This document shows, in pieces, positions 21,381 through 33,994 of a stretch of DNA of 64,000 nt. The notes under the pieces were generated by a model, which did not search any database, was not told the origin of the DNA, and was given only the letters and a program-made list of their open reading frames with translations. Within the stretch, counting starts at the first letter, position 1. Each line of letters starts with the position of its first letter. A program made the position numbers and the translations under genes. The stretch comes from Punica granatum (lineage: Eukaryota; Streptophyta; Magnoliopsida; Myrtales; Lythraceae), in the NCBI RefSeq assembly GCF_007655135.1, contig NC_045128.1, positions 19,562,811 through 19,626,810 of the forward strand. The letters run 5' to 3'.

Positions 21381-24300
21381 CCCTTTCGATACTCTAGCTT
21401 GCTAGGCTTGTCATTTTGTTTATTTACCACGTGATTTAGAGTTGTGCTCGACTCGCCCGTTTTGACTCCGTAAATTCGATGAATCGATTGAGTTGGGCCA
21501 AGAATCCGAAGGATGAGTAGGCTCGTGAGTCAAGGAATCGGTTCGCTATCTTAGCGTTACAGTTCATCGAACCGTGATGGTCGATTCCCTACGCGAACCG
21601 AGACCGCAAGTATTCGAGCTTACTCATCCTTTGGTGATGATAGACCAACTTAACCGATTCTACACTCGGACCTCTTGTTCACCGATCGGGGATCCTTACA
21701 AGTATATGAATAAATGTACAAATAAGATCCTCACAACGTACACTCGAATAATTGCAGAATACAACTGAATGAAATAAATGGATCCCGATCGATTTACATT
21801 GGGCCAATATTCCACTCCGGCTCACCGTGTGTTTTGAATATCCGATAAACAAATTAAGGCAACGCGGGCTCAAGGAGCCGGGGGTCGGGTCCAATCGAAC
21901 CGACGGTTTGCAGGAGAACCGATTAATTCCCACTGTAACCGTTGGACCGATCGAGCTCCCGGGTGATATCTAAACACGTTTCACGCGCTCGATCCGAATC
22001 CGCCTTCCACTTAGGCCGTATTCGGAGTGTGACGGTGAATCGAGGCTAGATCCCATCACGCACTCGGGTTGCACGCGCTCGGTGAGTTAAGAGGCGTTGG
22101 ACCTCGTGTTCGGTGATTTGGGGCGTTGGGCCCCGTGCAATACGTGACCTATGGGTTCGGGCCCGCACCATAATAAATCATCAAAAGTAAGAATAAAACA
22201 GAAGAAAACTGATATAACTGACACAATATAGAAAGCAACTGACAACAACTGATAAGTGTTAGTGGATACAGACGAATTGCGTATTAGGCCGAATGTACGT
22301 GATTTAATCAGTTATTAGCCAGGGTTGATTAACAAACAATGTATCTAACCTAGGCAAACATAGATGGCGGATTAGGATGAGGTTCTAAGCCGATTACATG
22401 TGTGTGTTTGTTTTAAGACGCTTATTCAGTTAAATATCACTGTGGCTTCACCGATTTAGCCAAACTCGTGTTTTGACTCTAAAATGGAATCTATCATTCC
22501 GCCTATCCATTATCTAGTGTTTGATTAAGTCGAATGTACGGTTAATCCGATTGTTCGTGTTTTGTAACTGAAATAAGATACTCCCCACCGAATCTATGAT
22601 AGAAAGAAAGAAACACCGAAAACGAACGAAATGGACCACGCGAATGAAACTCGCACCCGAACGGGTTGTCCTTTCTCGTTCATAGCTCTAGATGTTTCCA
22701 ACTCCCTAAAGCCTAGGGTATCGGTGAATCACGGAATGACGACTATGCCCTTGGATAATAAAATTGTAATGTTCATGTATAAATTGGAGGTCGTATTAAT
22801 CGGGCCGCCTCAAATCGGGCCCGGACTCGAGTCATGGCACGTGAGTACTCCCTAGACAACAATCCTATTCGCGTTACGCGACCCGGTATTTTAAAATTGT
22901 GGATTTTTTAATGGAAAAGGGCATTCACACCGTTCCGTAAATCATCGATGCGTTTACAAGTTAATGACCAATTTACCCAATTATTTATTCCGAATGATTT
23001 AATTAATCAAATGATGCGTCCCATTTCTCGTTTGTGGAATGGTTTAGTGATTGAGGAGTTAAACCTTGATTATTATGGGCTAATGAGATGATTGTTCGGG
23101 GTTAATGCGCCTAACATGTAAATTAATCGTGAAGCTAATGATTTAAACAAAAAATATAATTGCAATCAATTCCAAGAATCGGTTTTAATCGTTTCTTGCA
23201 TGCGTAAGACGCCAAACATAATAAGAACACACACATTTACAAAGTCGATGCCACCATGGTCTTGGAATCACAAATAAACATGCAATACAAACACAAACAT
23301 GATATATAATGGAATCAATAAAATGGCATCGGCACGAAAAACGAGGTAAATCGTAAACGTAATAAACATGAAAACAGAGTTGGATCAGGGTCAAGGGGTC
23401 TATTTTGGATCTAGGTTCAGTTTGGAGAGGGCTAAATTAGACCCAAAAAAACAGTGTGATCTGATTTGTCGAATATACGAAAAGTTCGGTAAATAATTTT
23501 TGTTTGGAGTTTCAGCGCCCATAAAAATATGAAATTTTGTGTGGCACCTTAAAATAACATCAGGAATGTGTGGTAAAAATTTCAGTTCATTTTGAAGTCG
23601 GACGGTTCGCGAGATCTATCAAAATCAGACCGGAAACACCGAAATAACGGGTAAACATTTTTTATCCGGAGATCCAGTGCACAGAAAAATCTGAAATTTT
23701 GTATGGGGACTTAAAATAACATCAAGTGTCTGTGGTAAAAATTTCAGCTCATTTCGAAGTCGGATGGTTCACGAAGTTGCTCAAGGGCCAAACCCGGGAT
23801 CTAGGGAAAATCATGCGAAATGAGCCCCTAACACCCCATATCAAACAAATATCGAAGAACCTAGCTTCTCTAAGTCATAGAGGAGTCTTACCTAGCCTCG
23901 GAACACGAGGAAGGAGCCGGAGAAGTGGCCGTGGGAGTCGCAAGACTCGGCTTGAAGTCGCGGAAGTGAGCAATCCGAGAGAAAACAGCCGCGGCTAGTC
24001 TCGGGAGAACGGCTTGGCACGCGAGCTCCGGGCACGGCACGATGCGGGGTCGGGCTCGTTGGGCTCCTAAGAGACGGATCTAGATGGCCATGGGCAGCCC
24101 CAAGCGTTCCAAAGCCTAAATGAACCCGAAAGTGTGAGAGAAAGTTCGGTAAAAATGAATGGAACCCGGTATGGGGGAAACAAGTGAACGGTGGTTGTGC
24201 ACGGTTGATCGGCCCTCGGATCGTGACCACCTCTTCACGAGAGAGGGTGAGGGTTGTGAGGAACCCTTTGAACGTGATGGCACGACTCTCCGAAGTCGTG

Positions 24301-24654
24301 GGAAGAAACGGCACGTCGGGAAGCTCGGTATCACGCGGGTGACGTTATCGGGACCCGACTCTCTTCACGGCTGGAACACGATGATGGAGGCCCCAAATGG
24401 AGAATCTAAGCCCGGAAATGGACTTAGGGGGTGGAAAATATGTAGGCTAGGGAGTTTGGTGATTTTTGGTTTAAGTCGGGTCGGGTGGTTACCGGAATAC
24501 CGGGTGGTTTTCCGGCGGTTTTGGCCGGTTTCGGCCTTGGCAAGGGGTGGCACGAGCTATGGGAGTGGGCTGAAAGTTGAGAGGATTTTAGAGAGAAGTT
24601 GGCTTGAGAGAGAGTGAGAATGAAGAAGTGATTAAGTCTAATGATGAAAGGGAA

Positions 24655-24663
24655 CTTATAGGG
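24655..24663 (-). promoter_or_regulatory. TATA-like box of B1
   Basis: The minus strand reads CCCTATAAG, followed 35-70 nt downstream by a CT-rich leader (CATTCTCACTCTCTCTCAAG). Confidence 0.5.
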
Positions 24664-25407
24664 AGCTCTAACGGTGTGATTAAGTGAAGTAAAGTGTGGT
24701 TAAAGGGCTTAAACATGGGCTGCCGAAATTAGAGGGGCATTGATGAGGGGAAAATGTCATGTTGAGTGTAGGGGAAGCAAGAGGAGTGATGGGTGTGATG
24801 GATGGATGATGGGAGGTGATGGATGTGAGTGTGTAAGAGGAAGTGATGGGTGTAAGAGCCAAAATTCAAATTGTGTGGAGGGGGGCTTTGGAGCCGACGG
24901 TGGAAGGGGAGGAGCCGACGGCTTGGGGCTGTCCATTCGAGCCAAGGGTTGAGCCGTGGCTTGGGATTGAGCCGCGGCTTGATGGCTTGGCTTGGCTAGG
25001 CTGTGGGTCCCATTCGGTTGAGAGAAAAGCCGGGAAATGCTTGAAACTTAATTGAGCGCGCGTCCGATCTCCGATGTCCAATTAATTTATGGATTTGGAA
25101 TGCTTGAATGACGAGGATTCGAATAAGCTTAATATCGCCATGCGTCGTGTGGACGAACGTTCGGGCGACTCGACGCCTCGAGAGTCGGTTTTTTTGCCTC
25201 GTTTGGACATTCGGAGTGGAGTTTAGTGCCTCTCGACCCCGATGGACCTTTGTGCATCCTATCATTCATTTTGACGATCCTTTTGCCCCGTGAGGGATTG
25301 TTGGCTCGTCATCCTCGATCGGGGGCCGTTGGCCCGGGGAGACCTAGGGACCTTGACCGGGATTTTCTCGGCGTGCCCTGAATGCCTTGAGGTGCTTGGA
25401 GATTATT

Positions 25408-25412
25408 GTGAG
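25408..25412. repeat. target-site duplication of solo LTR B2 (left)
   Basis: GTGAG, repeated at 30319-30323. Confidence 0.9.
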
Positions 25413-25525
25413 TGTGCGCACCCGAATTTCATCTCGTCGGGGCACGCATGCGCGCGCCTAAGCAAACGCGGCTTGGGAGTGTCCACCTTCCCGGGGGGGA
25501 CGCGTGACGGACACGCGTGAGAGAA

Positions 25526-25535
25526 GGAGTCGCCA
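25526..25535 (-). other. PBS-like decamer in B2
   Basis: TGGCGACTCC within the LTR. Confidence 0.55.
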
Positions 25536-25664
25536 CTTATCATTTTACGACCCGAAGGTCGAGGGCGGATAAGTTACCCGGGTCTAGGGGTATGGAACAC
25601 CTAATTTGTTGTTAAGGCATTGATCTGTGCGGAATCGGAAAATCCGTGTTCGGGGGTTCTATTA

Positions 25665-25687
25665 CGTGCGGGCCTATATCCCGCACG
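25665..25687 (-). other. conserved LTR hairpin (copy in B2)
   Basis: CGTGCGGG/CCCGCACG, 252 nt from the LTR end. Confidence 0.8.
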
Positions 25688-28600
25688 CCCTTTCGGTACT
25701 CTAGCTTGCTAGGCTTGCCGTTTTGTTTATTTACCGCGTGATTTAGGGTTGCACTCGACTCGCTCGTTTTGACATCGTAAATTCGATGATTTGATCAAGT
25801 TGGGCCAAGAGTCCGAAAGGTGAGTAGGCCTGTGTGTTCGAGGGATCGGTTCGCTATCTTGTCGTTACAGTTCATCGGACCAATACGGTCGATTCCCTGC
25901 GCGAACCGATATCACGATTATTCAAGCTTACTCATCCTTCGGTGATGATAGACCAACTTAACCAATTCGATACTCGGACCTCTCGCTTGCCGATCGGGGA
26001 TCCTTACAAATGAATGAATGAACATACAAATAAAATCCTCACAATGTTCTCTCGAATAATTACAAAGTGTAAATGAATAAGTAAATGGATCCCGATCGGT
26101 TTGCATTGGGCCAATATTCCGCTCCGGCTCACCGTGTAGTTTGAATAACCGATAAACAAATTAAGGCAACGCGGGCTCAAGGAGCCGGGGGTCGGGTCTA
26201 ATCGAATCGACGATTTGCAGGAGAACCAGTTTGTTTCCACTGTAATCGTTGGACCGATCGAGCTCCCGGGCGATATCTAAACACATTTCACGCGTCCAAT
26301 CCAAATTGCCTTCCACATAGGCCATATTTGGAGTGTGATGGTGACTCGAGGCTAGATCCCATTCCGCACTCGGGTTGCACGCTCTCAGTGAGTTAAGAGG
26401 CATTGGACCTCGTGTTCGGTAGTTTGGGGGCATTGGACCCCGTGTAACACGTAACCTATGGGCTCGGGCTCGAATCGCGATAAATCATCATATGCAAGGA
26501 CAAAACAGAAGAAAACTGATAAAACTGACACAATACAGATAACAACTGACAATTGTCGGTGAATATCAACGAATTGTGTATTAGGCCGAATGTACGTGAT
26601 TTAATCAGTTATTAGCCGGGGTTGATTAACAAACAATGTATCTATCCTAGGCAAGCACAAGTGGCGGATTGGGATGAGGTTCTAAGCCAATTACATGTGT
26701 GTGTTTGTTTTATGACTCTCATTCAGTTAAGTGTCACTGTGGTTTCACCGAATTAACCAAACTCGTGTTTCGACTCTAGATTGGAATCTAATATTCCGCC
26801 TATCCATTATCTAATATTTGAATAAGTCGGGTGCACAATTAGTCCGGTCCTTGGTGTTTTGTAACTGAAATAAAATACTCCCCACCGAATCTATGATAGA
26901 AAGAAAGAAACACCGAAAACAAACGAAATGGACCACGCGAATGAAACTCGCACCCGAACGGGTTGTCCTTTCTCGTTCATAGCTCTAGGTGTTTCCAACT
27001 CCCTAAAGCCTAGGGTATCGGTGAATCATGGAATGACGGTTATGCCCTTGGATGATAAAATTGTGATGTTCGTGTATAAATTGGAGATTTGCGTCACGCG
27101 AAGGAGTCTAAGAAGGACTCTCGTGCCCCGACTCGGGCCGCCTCAAATTGGGCCCGGACTCGAGTCACGGCACGTGAGTATTCCCTAGACGTCAATTCTA
27201 TTCGTGTTACGCATCTCGGTATTTTGAAATTGTGAATTTTATTGGAAAAGGGCATTCACGCCGTTCCGTAAATCATCGATGCGTTTTACCAATTAAGGAT
27301 CAATTAACCCGATTATTTAATCCAAGTGGTTTAATGATTCGTCCTATTTCCCCGTTTGTGAAATTATTCGGTGGTGGTAATTTCATGTGGTTATCTCGGT
27401 TTTAATGGGGGATTGTTCAAAATTTATGTATCCATCATCCAATTATCATGTGAATAACGAAAATGTGAGACACGGATACAAACAATCCCAAGGGACGATT
27501 CCAATCATGCCTTACATGCATAATATGCTTAAACTCAAGAACGAAATCTATTTCAACGAAACAAAAGAAAGTCGACGCCGTCAAGGTCTCTCAAACGCAA
27601 ACGGACACACAAACACGTACACATGACACATAATATAACGAAATCCACAAAGAATGACGTCGACTCATACGATGGAAAAAATGTGAAACATGGGAACCGA
27701 CTCATTTCGGGATGGGAGAAACCACCTTAGACCCGTGTGGTCCAAGGGGACTCTCGGCCACACCCATCCAAGAGTGGCCGTGGGTCCTCATGGCTCACGC
27801 GAGTCAAGGGGGCTCTCTAAACCCGATCTAAGCCTATTCCCACCATGCTAATACGTGGTACATGACAAAACAGCGGCAAAAGGGAACGGGGACCGGCTAG
27901 CTTCGAGGAAAGAGAAGTACCCTAGCCTCGGAGGAACCATAGAGGCTCACGGGTCACCCCCTCAAGGCTAGACCGTGGGTTCTATGGTTCGGCCGTGACT
28001 CGGGACCTCTCCCGCTTCGATCCACGTCGTCTCCCCTCATGAGATATACATTCATGTAGTTTACGAGCATGATAGATAAAGTAAATAGATGCTGGACGTT
28101 GTATGGCATGCATGAGACATCCGGATCCGAGAAAAAAAATGCAAGCTTTCACCTATCCCCGAACCTTTAAAGCATATTAACACCACACGTAAGTAAATAT
28201 CAAAGATCCTAACTCCTCTAAGTTAAAAGGGGTGTTACCTAGCCTCGATGTACGAGGGAAAGAATCGGGGAAGCGGCCACGAGAGTCGCAAGACTCGGTT
28301 TGGGCGGCTACGGGTGAGGGACCCGTAAGTGGGCAGGCGCGGCAGTCTCGGGAGAACGGCTTGGCACGCTCGCTCCGATCACGGAACGGTGCAAGGTCGG
28401 GCTCGTTGGACTCCTAAGAGGCAGATCTAGGTGGGCACGGAGAGCTCCGAGCGTGCCGAACCCTGAATAAGTCGGAAATGGTGAGAGAAGTTCCAGTGAA
28501 AACACAGAAAAACTGGTTAGCGAAAATGGGCCAAACGGAGGTCGTGCACGGTTGGTCGGCCCTCGGATCGTGACCACCTCTTCACGAGAGAGGGTGAGGG

Positions 28601-28999
28601 TTGTGAGGAACCCTTTAAACTTGATGGCACGACTCTCCGAAGTCGTGGGAAGAAATGGCACGCGTGGAGGTGTCCGGTGCACGCGGGTAACGCCTAGGAG
28701 ACCCGATTCTTCATGCGACCAGAACTCAACGTTGGGGGCTTCAAATGGAAAATCTAAGCCCGGAAATGGACTTAGGGGGTGGAAAATATGTAGGCTATGA
28801 AGTTTGAGAATTTTTGGGCTAAGTCGGGCCGGGTGGTTACCGGAATACCGGGTGGTTTTCCGGCGGTTTTGGCCGGTTTCGGCCTTGGTAAGGGGGGACG
28901 GAAGTGAGGGAGTGGGCTGAGGTTTGAGAGAGTCCTTGAGAGAGATTGGCTTGAGAGAGAGTGAAGTTCAAGAAGTGATTAAAGATAATGATGCAAAGG

Positions 29000-29007
29000 C
29001 TTATAAA
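29000..29007 (-). promoter_or_regulatory. TATA box of B2
   Basis: The minus strand reads TTTATAAG with a CT-rich leader (CTTCACTCTCTCTCAAGCC) downstream. Confidence 0.55.
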
Positions 29008-30318
29008 GGGAGGCTTAATGAAGCAATTAGGGAAAGTGAAGTGTGCTTAGGAGGCCTAAGTATGGGCTGCCGAAAATGGAGGGGAGATTAGGGAGGGGTT
29101 TGTGTCTTGTAGAGTGTAGGGGAAGCAAGAGGGGTGATGGGTGTGATGGATGGGTGATGGGAGTTGATAGATGTGAGAGGAAGTGATGGGTGTAAGAGCC
29201 AAAATTTGAATTTGTGGAGGGGAGGGCTTGGAGCCGCCGGCCATGGGGGCTTGAGCCGCGGCTCGGGGCTGTCAATTCGAGCCGAGGGTTGAGCCGTGGC
29301 TTGGGGTTGAGCCGCGGCTTGATGGCTTGGCTTGGCTAGGCTGTGGGTCCCATTCGGTTGAGGGAAAAGCCGGGAAACGCTTGAAACTTGATTGAACGCG
29401 CATCCGACTTCCGATGTCCAATTAATTTGAAGATTTGGAATGCTTGAACTACGAGGATTTGAACGAGCCCGATATCGCCATACGTCGCGTGGACGAACGT
29501 CCGGGCGACTCGACGCCTCGAGAATCGATTTTGCCTCGTTCGGACGTTCGGAGTGGAATTTAATGCCCTTCGACCTCCGATTGATCTCTGTGCATTCTTG
29601 TATTTGTTTTGACGATCCTTTTGCCCCGTGAGGGATTGTTGGCTCGTCATCCTCGATCGGGGACCATTGGCCCGGGAAGACCTAGGGACTTTGACCGGGG
29701 TTTTCTCAGTGTGCTCTGAATGTCTTGAGGTGCTCGGGGCTCGTTGTGATCTGTGCTCTACGTGGACGTGCCCCGAAGGCTCGCCGGGAGACGTTCATGA
29801 CCACTGAAACGTCCATCGGGGAACCGAGTCGAGTTCCGGAAGGTCATCTGAAGCTTGTTCCCCGGCCCTGATGGTCCCTGGGTGCCTGTAGGCCCGTTTT
29901 GAAGGGCCGTTTGCTTGTCGGTGGAGTGAACCCCGGGAGCTATGTCAGAAAAGGCGTCCGTGGGGGATCGGGGTGTCCCGGCTTAAGCAGGATGTCCCGA
30001 AAATGCGCCCGGACGCGTCATTGGTCACTTTGGCACTGAGGGGGATTTTTTGAAGCCCCATATTGGGCACCTTTCGGTGCTTCGGTGACTCGATGATGAA
30101 TAGTGCCACAGTGTCAGCTCCGTTGTTTTCGGGGTTCTTTGTCTGTAAATTCTTCCGACTGCTCTCTTCAGCTTTTCTAATGGACCCAGCTCTTCTTCTG
30201 TGGTTTATGACTCCGTGCTCGCCTATTTGCCTCCGATTGCCGGGTGATGAATAGTAACCCGGGCCTTGGTCGGAAGTCCTCCCGTGGGAAGCCGGTGGGC
30301 CAAAATGGGGTGCTGACA

Positions 30319-30323
30319 GTGAG
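30319..30323. repeat. target-site duplication of solo LTR B2 (right)
   Basis: GTGAG, matching 25408-25412. Confidence 0.9.
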
Positions 30324-30911
30324 GTACTCAGAGACCCTCGTTGTCTTTGCTTTCTGTGGAAATACCCGAAGGCTCGCTGGGAGGCGTTCGTGACCACTGA
30401 AACGTAGTTCGGGAGACCGAGCCGAGCTCCGGAAGGTTGTCTGAAGCTTGTTCCCCGGCCCTGGTGGTCCCCGGGTGCCTGTAGGCCCGTTTTGAGGGGC
30501 CGCTTGCTAGTCAGTGGGGCAAACCCAGGGAGCTATGTCAAAAAGGGCGTCCGTGGAGGATCGGGGTGTCCCGGCTCAAGCAGGATGTCCCGGAAATGCA
30601 TCCGGACGCGTCATTGGTCGTTTTGGCACTGAGGGGGATTTTTGGAGCCCCATATTGGGCACCTTTCGGTGCTTCGGTGACTCAGTGATGAATAGTGCCA
30701 CAGTGCCGGCTCCGCCGTCTTCGGGATTCCTCGTTCGTCTGTTCTTCTGACTGCTCTCTTCCGTCTCTCTCAATGGATTGTGCTCTTCTCTTACTGTCCA
30801 TGACCTCGTGCCTGCCCATTTGCTTCCGATTGCCGGGTGATGAATAATGCCCCGGGCCTCGGTTGGGGATCCTCGCATGGGGAGCCGGTCAGCCAAAATG
30901 GGGTGCTGACA
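30324..30911 (-). mobile_element. solo LTR B1, part 2 (LTR 5' end)
   Basis: The first 588 bp of B1 on the minus strand, separated from the rest by B2. Confidence 0.9.
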
Positions 30912-30916
30912 GTCGG
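30912..30916. repeat. target-site duplication of solo LTR B1 (right)
   Basis: GTCGG, matching 21109-21113. Confidence 0.9.
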
Positions 30917-32722
30917 GATGATGAACATCGGCTTCCGACTTAAGAACTCAAGGCTCTCTTTTGATCTTTTCGGTTTTCTTTTCTCTTCCTTCTAAGTGCT
31001 GAAGTTTTCTGGTTCTTGAGTGTTCTTGGCTATGGAGTTTGAGAGGATTTCTTGAAAGAGAAAGGTTGGAGAGAGTGTGTAAGAGGAGAAGTCATTATCT
31101 TAATCACTTTTGGGCCATTTATAGGCAAAGCTAATGACACAATTAGCAAAAGCAAGTGCTCTTAACCCCCATGCTTAGAAAATATCAAGCCTCATCCTCT
31201 TCCATTGCATTAATGAAGAAGAGATAAGACATTGATGAGCATTGATGAGCATTGATGGAGGCTTGAGTGTTGTCTTCAAACTCTTGGATATTTTCAAGCA
31301 AGAGTGCAAGTTGGCTTCCTGCATTGAAGAAGAAGAAGAAGCTTCTAGAGTAAAGGGTGACTCATCTTGAATAGCCCGTGGGTCCCACGACCGAAGAGGA
31401 GAAATCGGGAAAAAGCTCGGGTCTCGATTGATCGCGCATTCGAAGTTCGTGGTTTGAATTGAACGTCGTATTATCGATATACGTGAGAAAATGGATTTAA
31501 TGAGTCCGAGATTGGCATTTTCCGTGAGAAATTGCCAAATGTCTGTATGAGGCTTGGAAGCCGGTTTTGCTCCTTTTATGCATTCAGAGCGAGGTTCCCC
31601 ACTTCTGACAGCATATCTTGTATCTGCATCCCACGTCGGTCATTTTGACATAAATTGTCAAATTACGTGGGCCCTTGTCCCTTAAGCCGGTAAATACAAA
31701 TATGGAGTCGGAGATGTCCTAGGAGGCCGAAACTGGATTTCTCAGATTGCTTTCTGAGTTTCTTGGGCGATCCGGAGATTACTGCGATCTCTGTTTGCTG
31801 AGATTGGGCCTCTAAGGATATGAAAAGTGCATCTGAGACCCTTAAAGCACTGCTCGAGGGGTCTAGATGAGTTGTGTGATTCATTCCGACAATTCCACAT
31901 TGAGCCTTGAGAAGGCTAGCATTGTGTAAGGTAAGCATCCGGCGTCAAGTTTCCCCAAAGAGGACCTCCGGATATGGATTTTCACTGAAAATGGCCTTTT
32001 GTGCCCCTCGGAGGTTACTCGGGAAACCGTGAAGGGTTTTGCTGTCTGTTTTGCCCAATTGCGAATGTCCGCTGGAGTTTTCAGGGCAATGTAGTGTGAA
32101 CTTCGTTTGCCGTAATTCCATCAGACCAGTCTCCGGTTACGCTCTTCCGAAGAAGGGTATGCCCGTTTTGTCATTCGGAAGTCATTCAGAGTGTCTGTAT
32201 GGCTTCTAAAAGACAATATGAAGCATTGCTCGTGCTCTGTATGATTGAGGGGCATGGCCGCATCTGATATTTGGAATTAACTTTTCTTCGAGAAACCGGC
32301 ATTTTTGGACTTCCACTGAAAAGTTGTCTGTATACAGAAAATTGTTCTGTATAGAGCAGATGATTTGCAAAATGCCTTTGGGGACACTTTTCATCTGTTT
32401 GGCATTGGAGTGGATTTTTGGGGTCCAATATTGGCTGTCTTCCGATGATCGAACGAACTATCGGAAAATAGAACTGTCCGTGTGATATACTGAAAATGCC
32501 GGTTTTGGATATTGCTGAGCTCTCTAGTCACTCTATTACCCTTTGGTGACCCCTGGAGTCCTTCTGTCATATGCATGTGTCATTTGCCCGATTTTGCCGA
32601 CTTGAGGATGAATAGTGATTTTCTGCTCTGTTAAGTCGTTTTTCTGTATTCTGCTCAGGTTGTGGCTTGGATCATTGCTGATATCATCGTTTGGAAAGGT
32701 GAGCCAAAATGGGGTGCTGACA
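30917..32722 (-). mobile_element. element A 5' LTR, 5' (U3) part
   Basis: Nearly identical to 3650-5455 of the 3' LTR. On the minus strand it starts TGTCAGCACCCC at 32722. The next bases, ATTGG (32723-32727), are the expected A target copy; its partner lies left of the window. The intact LTR promoter is in this part. Confidence 0.92.
31115..31123 (-). promoter_or_regulatory. TATA box of element A 5' LTR
   Basis: The minus strand reads TATAAATGG about 1.6 kb into the LTR, followed by a CT-rich leader (CTCCTCTTACACACTCTCTC). It would start an RNA with roughly 3 kb of LTR-derived leader. Confidence 0.65.
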
Positions 32723-33727
32723 ATTGGCTTAGAACCTTATCTTAGCCCGCCCTCTATGTTTGCCTAGGTTAGATGCATTGTTTGCCAATCAACCACGGGT
32801 AATAACTGATTAAATCACGTATATTCGACTCAATACACCACTTGTCTGTACCCACCGACCATTGTCAGTTGCTTTCTGTATTGTATCAGTTTTATCAGTT
32901 TTCTTCTGTTTTATTCTTGCATATGATGATTTATTGCGGTTCGGGCCCGAACCCATAGGTCACGTGTTGCACGGGGTCCAACTCCCCAAATCACCGAACA
33001 CGAGGTCCGATGCCTCTTAACTCACCGAGCGCGTGCAACCCGAGTGCGGAATGGGATCTAGCCTCGATTCACCGTCACACTCCGAATACGGCCTATGTGG
33101 AAGGCGGATTTGGAATGAGCGCGTGAAACGTGTTTACATATCACCCGGGAGCTCGATTGGTCCAACGGTTACAGTGGGAATTAATCGGTTCTCCTGCAAA
33201 CCATCGGTTCAATCGGACCCGACCCCCGGCTCCTTGAGCCCGCGTTGCCTTAATTTGTTTATCGGTTATTCAAAACACACGGTGAGCCGGAGCGGAATAT
33301 TGGCCCAATGCAAACCGATCGGGATCTATTTATTTCATTCAGTTGTATTCTGTAATTATTCGAGTGTACATTGTGAGGATCTTATTTGTATGTTTATTCA
33401 TATACTTGTAAGGATCCCGGTCGGTGAGCAAGAGGTTCAAGTGTTGAGTTGGTTAAGTCGGTCTATCGTCACCAAGGGATGAGTAAGCTCGAATAATCAT
33501 GGTTTTGGTTCGCGCAGGGCATCGACCGTCACGGTCCGAAGAACTGTAACGCTAAGATAGCGAACCGATTCCTTGACTCACAAGCCTACTCATCCTTCGG
33601 ATTCTTGGCCCAACTCAATCCATTCATCGATTTTACGGTGTCAAAACGGGCGAGTCAAGTGCGACACTAAATCACGCGGTAAATAAACAAAAATGGCAAG
33701 CCTAGCAAGCTAGAGTACCGAAAAGGG

Positions 33728-33750
33728 CGCGCGGGATATAGGCCCGCACG
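33728..33750 (+). other. conserved LTR hairpin (copy in G)
   Basis: CGCGCGGG/CCCGCACG, one mismatch from the consensus stem, 244 nt from the LTR end. Confidence 0.7.
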
Positions 33751-33876
33751 TAATAGAACCCCCGAATTCGGAATTTTCGGTTCTGTATGACCATTGCCTT
33801 AGCATTTAGGTGTACCCCGTACCCCTAGACCCGGGTAACTTGTCGGCCCTCGACCTTCGGGTCGTAAAATGGCAAG

Positions 33877-33886
33877 TGGCGACTCC
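33877..33886 (+). other. PBS-like decamer in G
   Basis: TGGCGACTCC within the LTR. Confidence 0.55.
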
Positions 33887-33994
33887 TTCTCACTTGCGCC
33901 CGTCACGCGTCCCCGGGAAGGTGGACACTCCCAAGCCGTGTTGCACAGGCTTCGCGCATGCGTGCCCCGACGAGATTAAATTCGGGTGCGCACA

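Larger units (their letters stand above)
21114..25412 (-). mobile_element. solo LTR B1, part 1
   Basis: On the minus strand B1 starts TGTCAGCACCCC at 30911 and ends GGGTGCGCACA at 21114. It is about 4.9 kb once B2 is removed. Perfect GTCGG duplications flank it, and no internal domain is present, so it is a solo LTR left by recombination between two LTRs. It belongs to the same LTR subfamily as B2, F and H, related to but clearly diverged from the A/I subfamily outside the terminal 250 bp. ORFs in it are short and unlike any domain. Confidence 0.9.
25413..30318 (-). mobile_element. solo LTR B2, nested in B1
   Basis: A 4,906-bp LTR (minus strand start TGTCAGCACCCC at 30318, end GGGTGCGCACA at 25413) flanked by GTGAG duplications. 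It aligns along its length with B1 (for example 29730-30318 with 30324-30911) and has the same subfamily features. There is no internal region, so it is a solo LTR. Being inside B1, which is inside A's 5' LTR, it is among the most recent events in the window. No gene is present. Confidence 0.92.
32723..33994 (+). mobile_element. LTR G, 3' 1.27 kb, plus orientation, split by element A
   Basis: It matches, in inverse orientation, the terminal 1.27 kb of B1 (21114-22400), and ends GGGTGCGCACA at 33994. The following CCCGT (33995-33999) is then the right target copy. Element A is inserted into this LTR, so its upstream part should lie left of A, outside the window. It is a 3' LTR or solo LTR, since F's ORF1 resumes directly after it. 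Confidence 0.85.

Noticed and set aside
24159..24617. 152-codon ORF in B1 as a gene
   Set aside because: The matching stretch of B2 does not keep the frame, so it is a chance ORF in LTR sequence.
33903..33994. C-terminal 30 residues of the F ORF1 frame as real protein
   Set aside because: They are antisense LTR G sequence; the ORF1 similarity stops at 33995.
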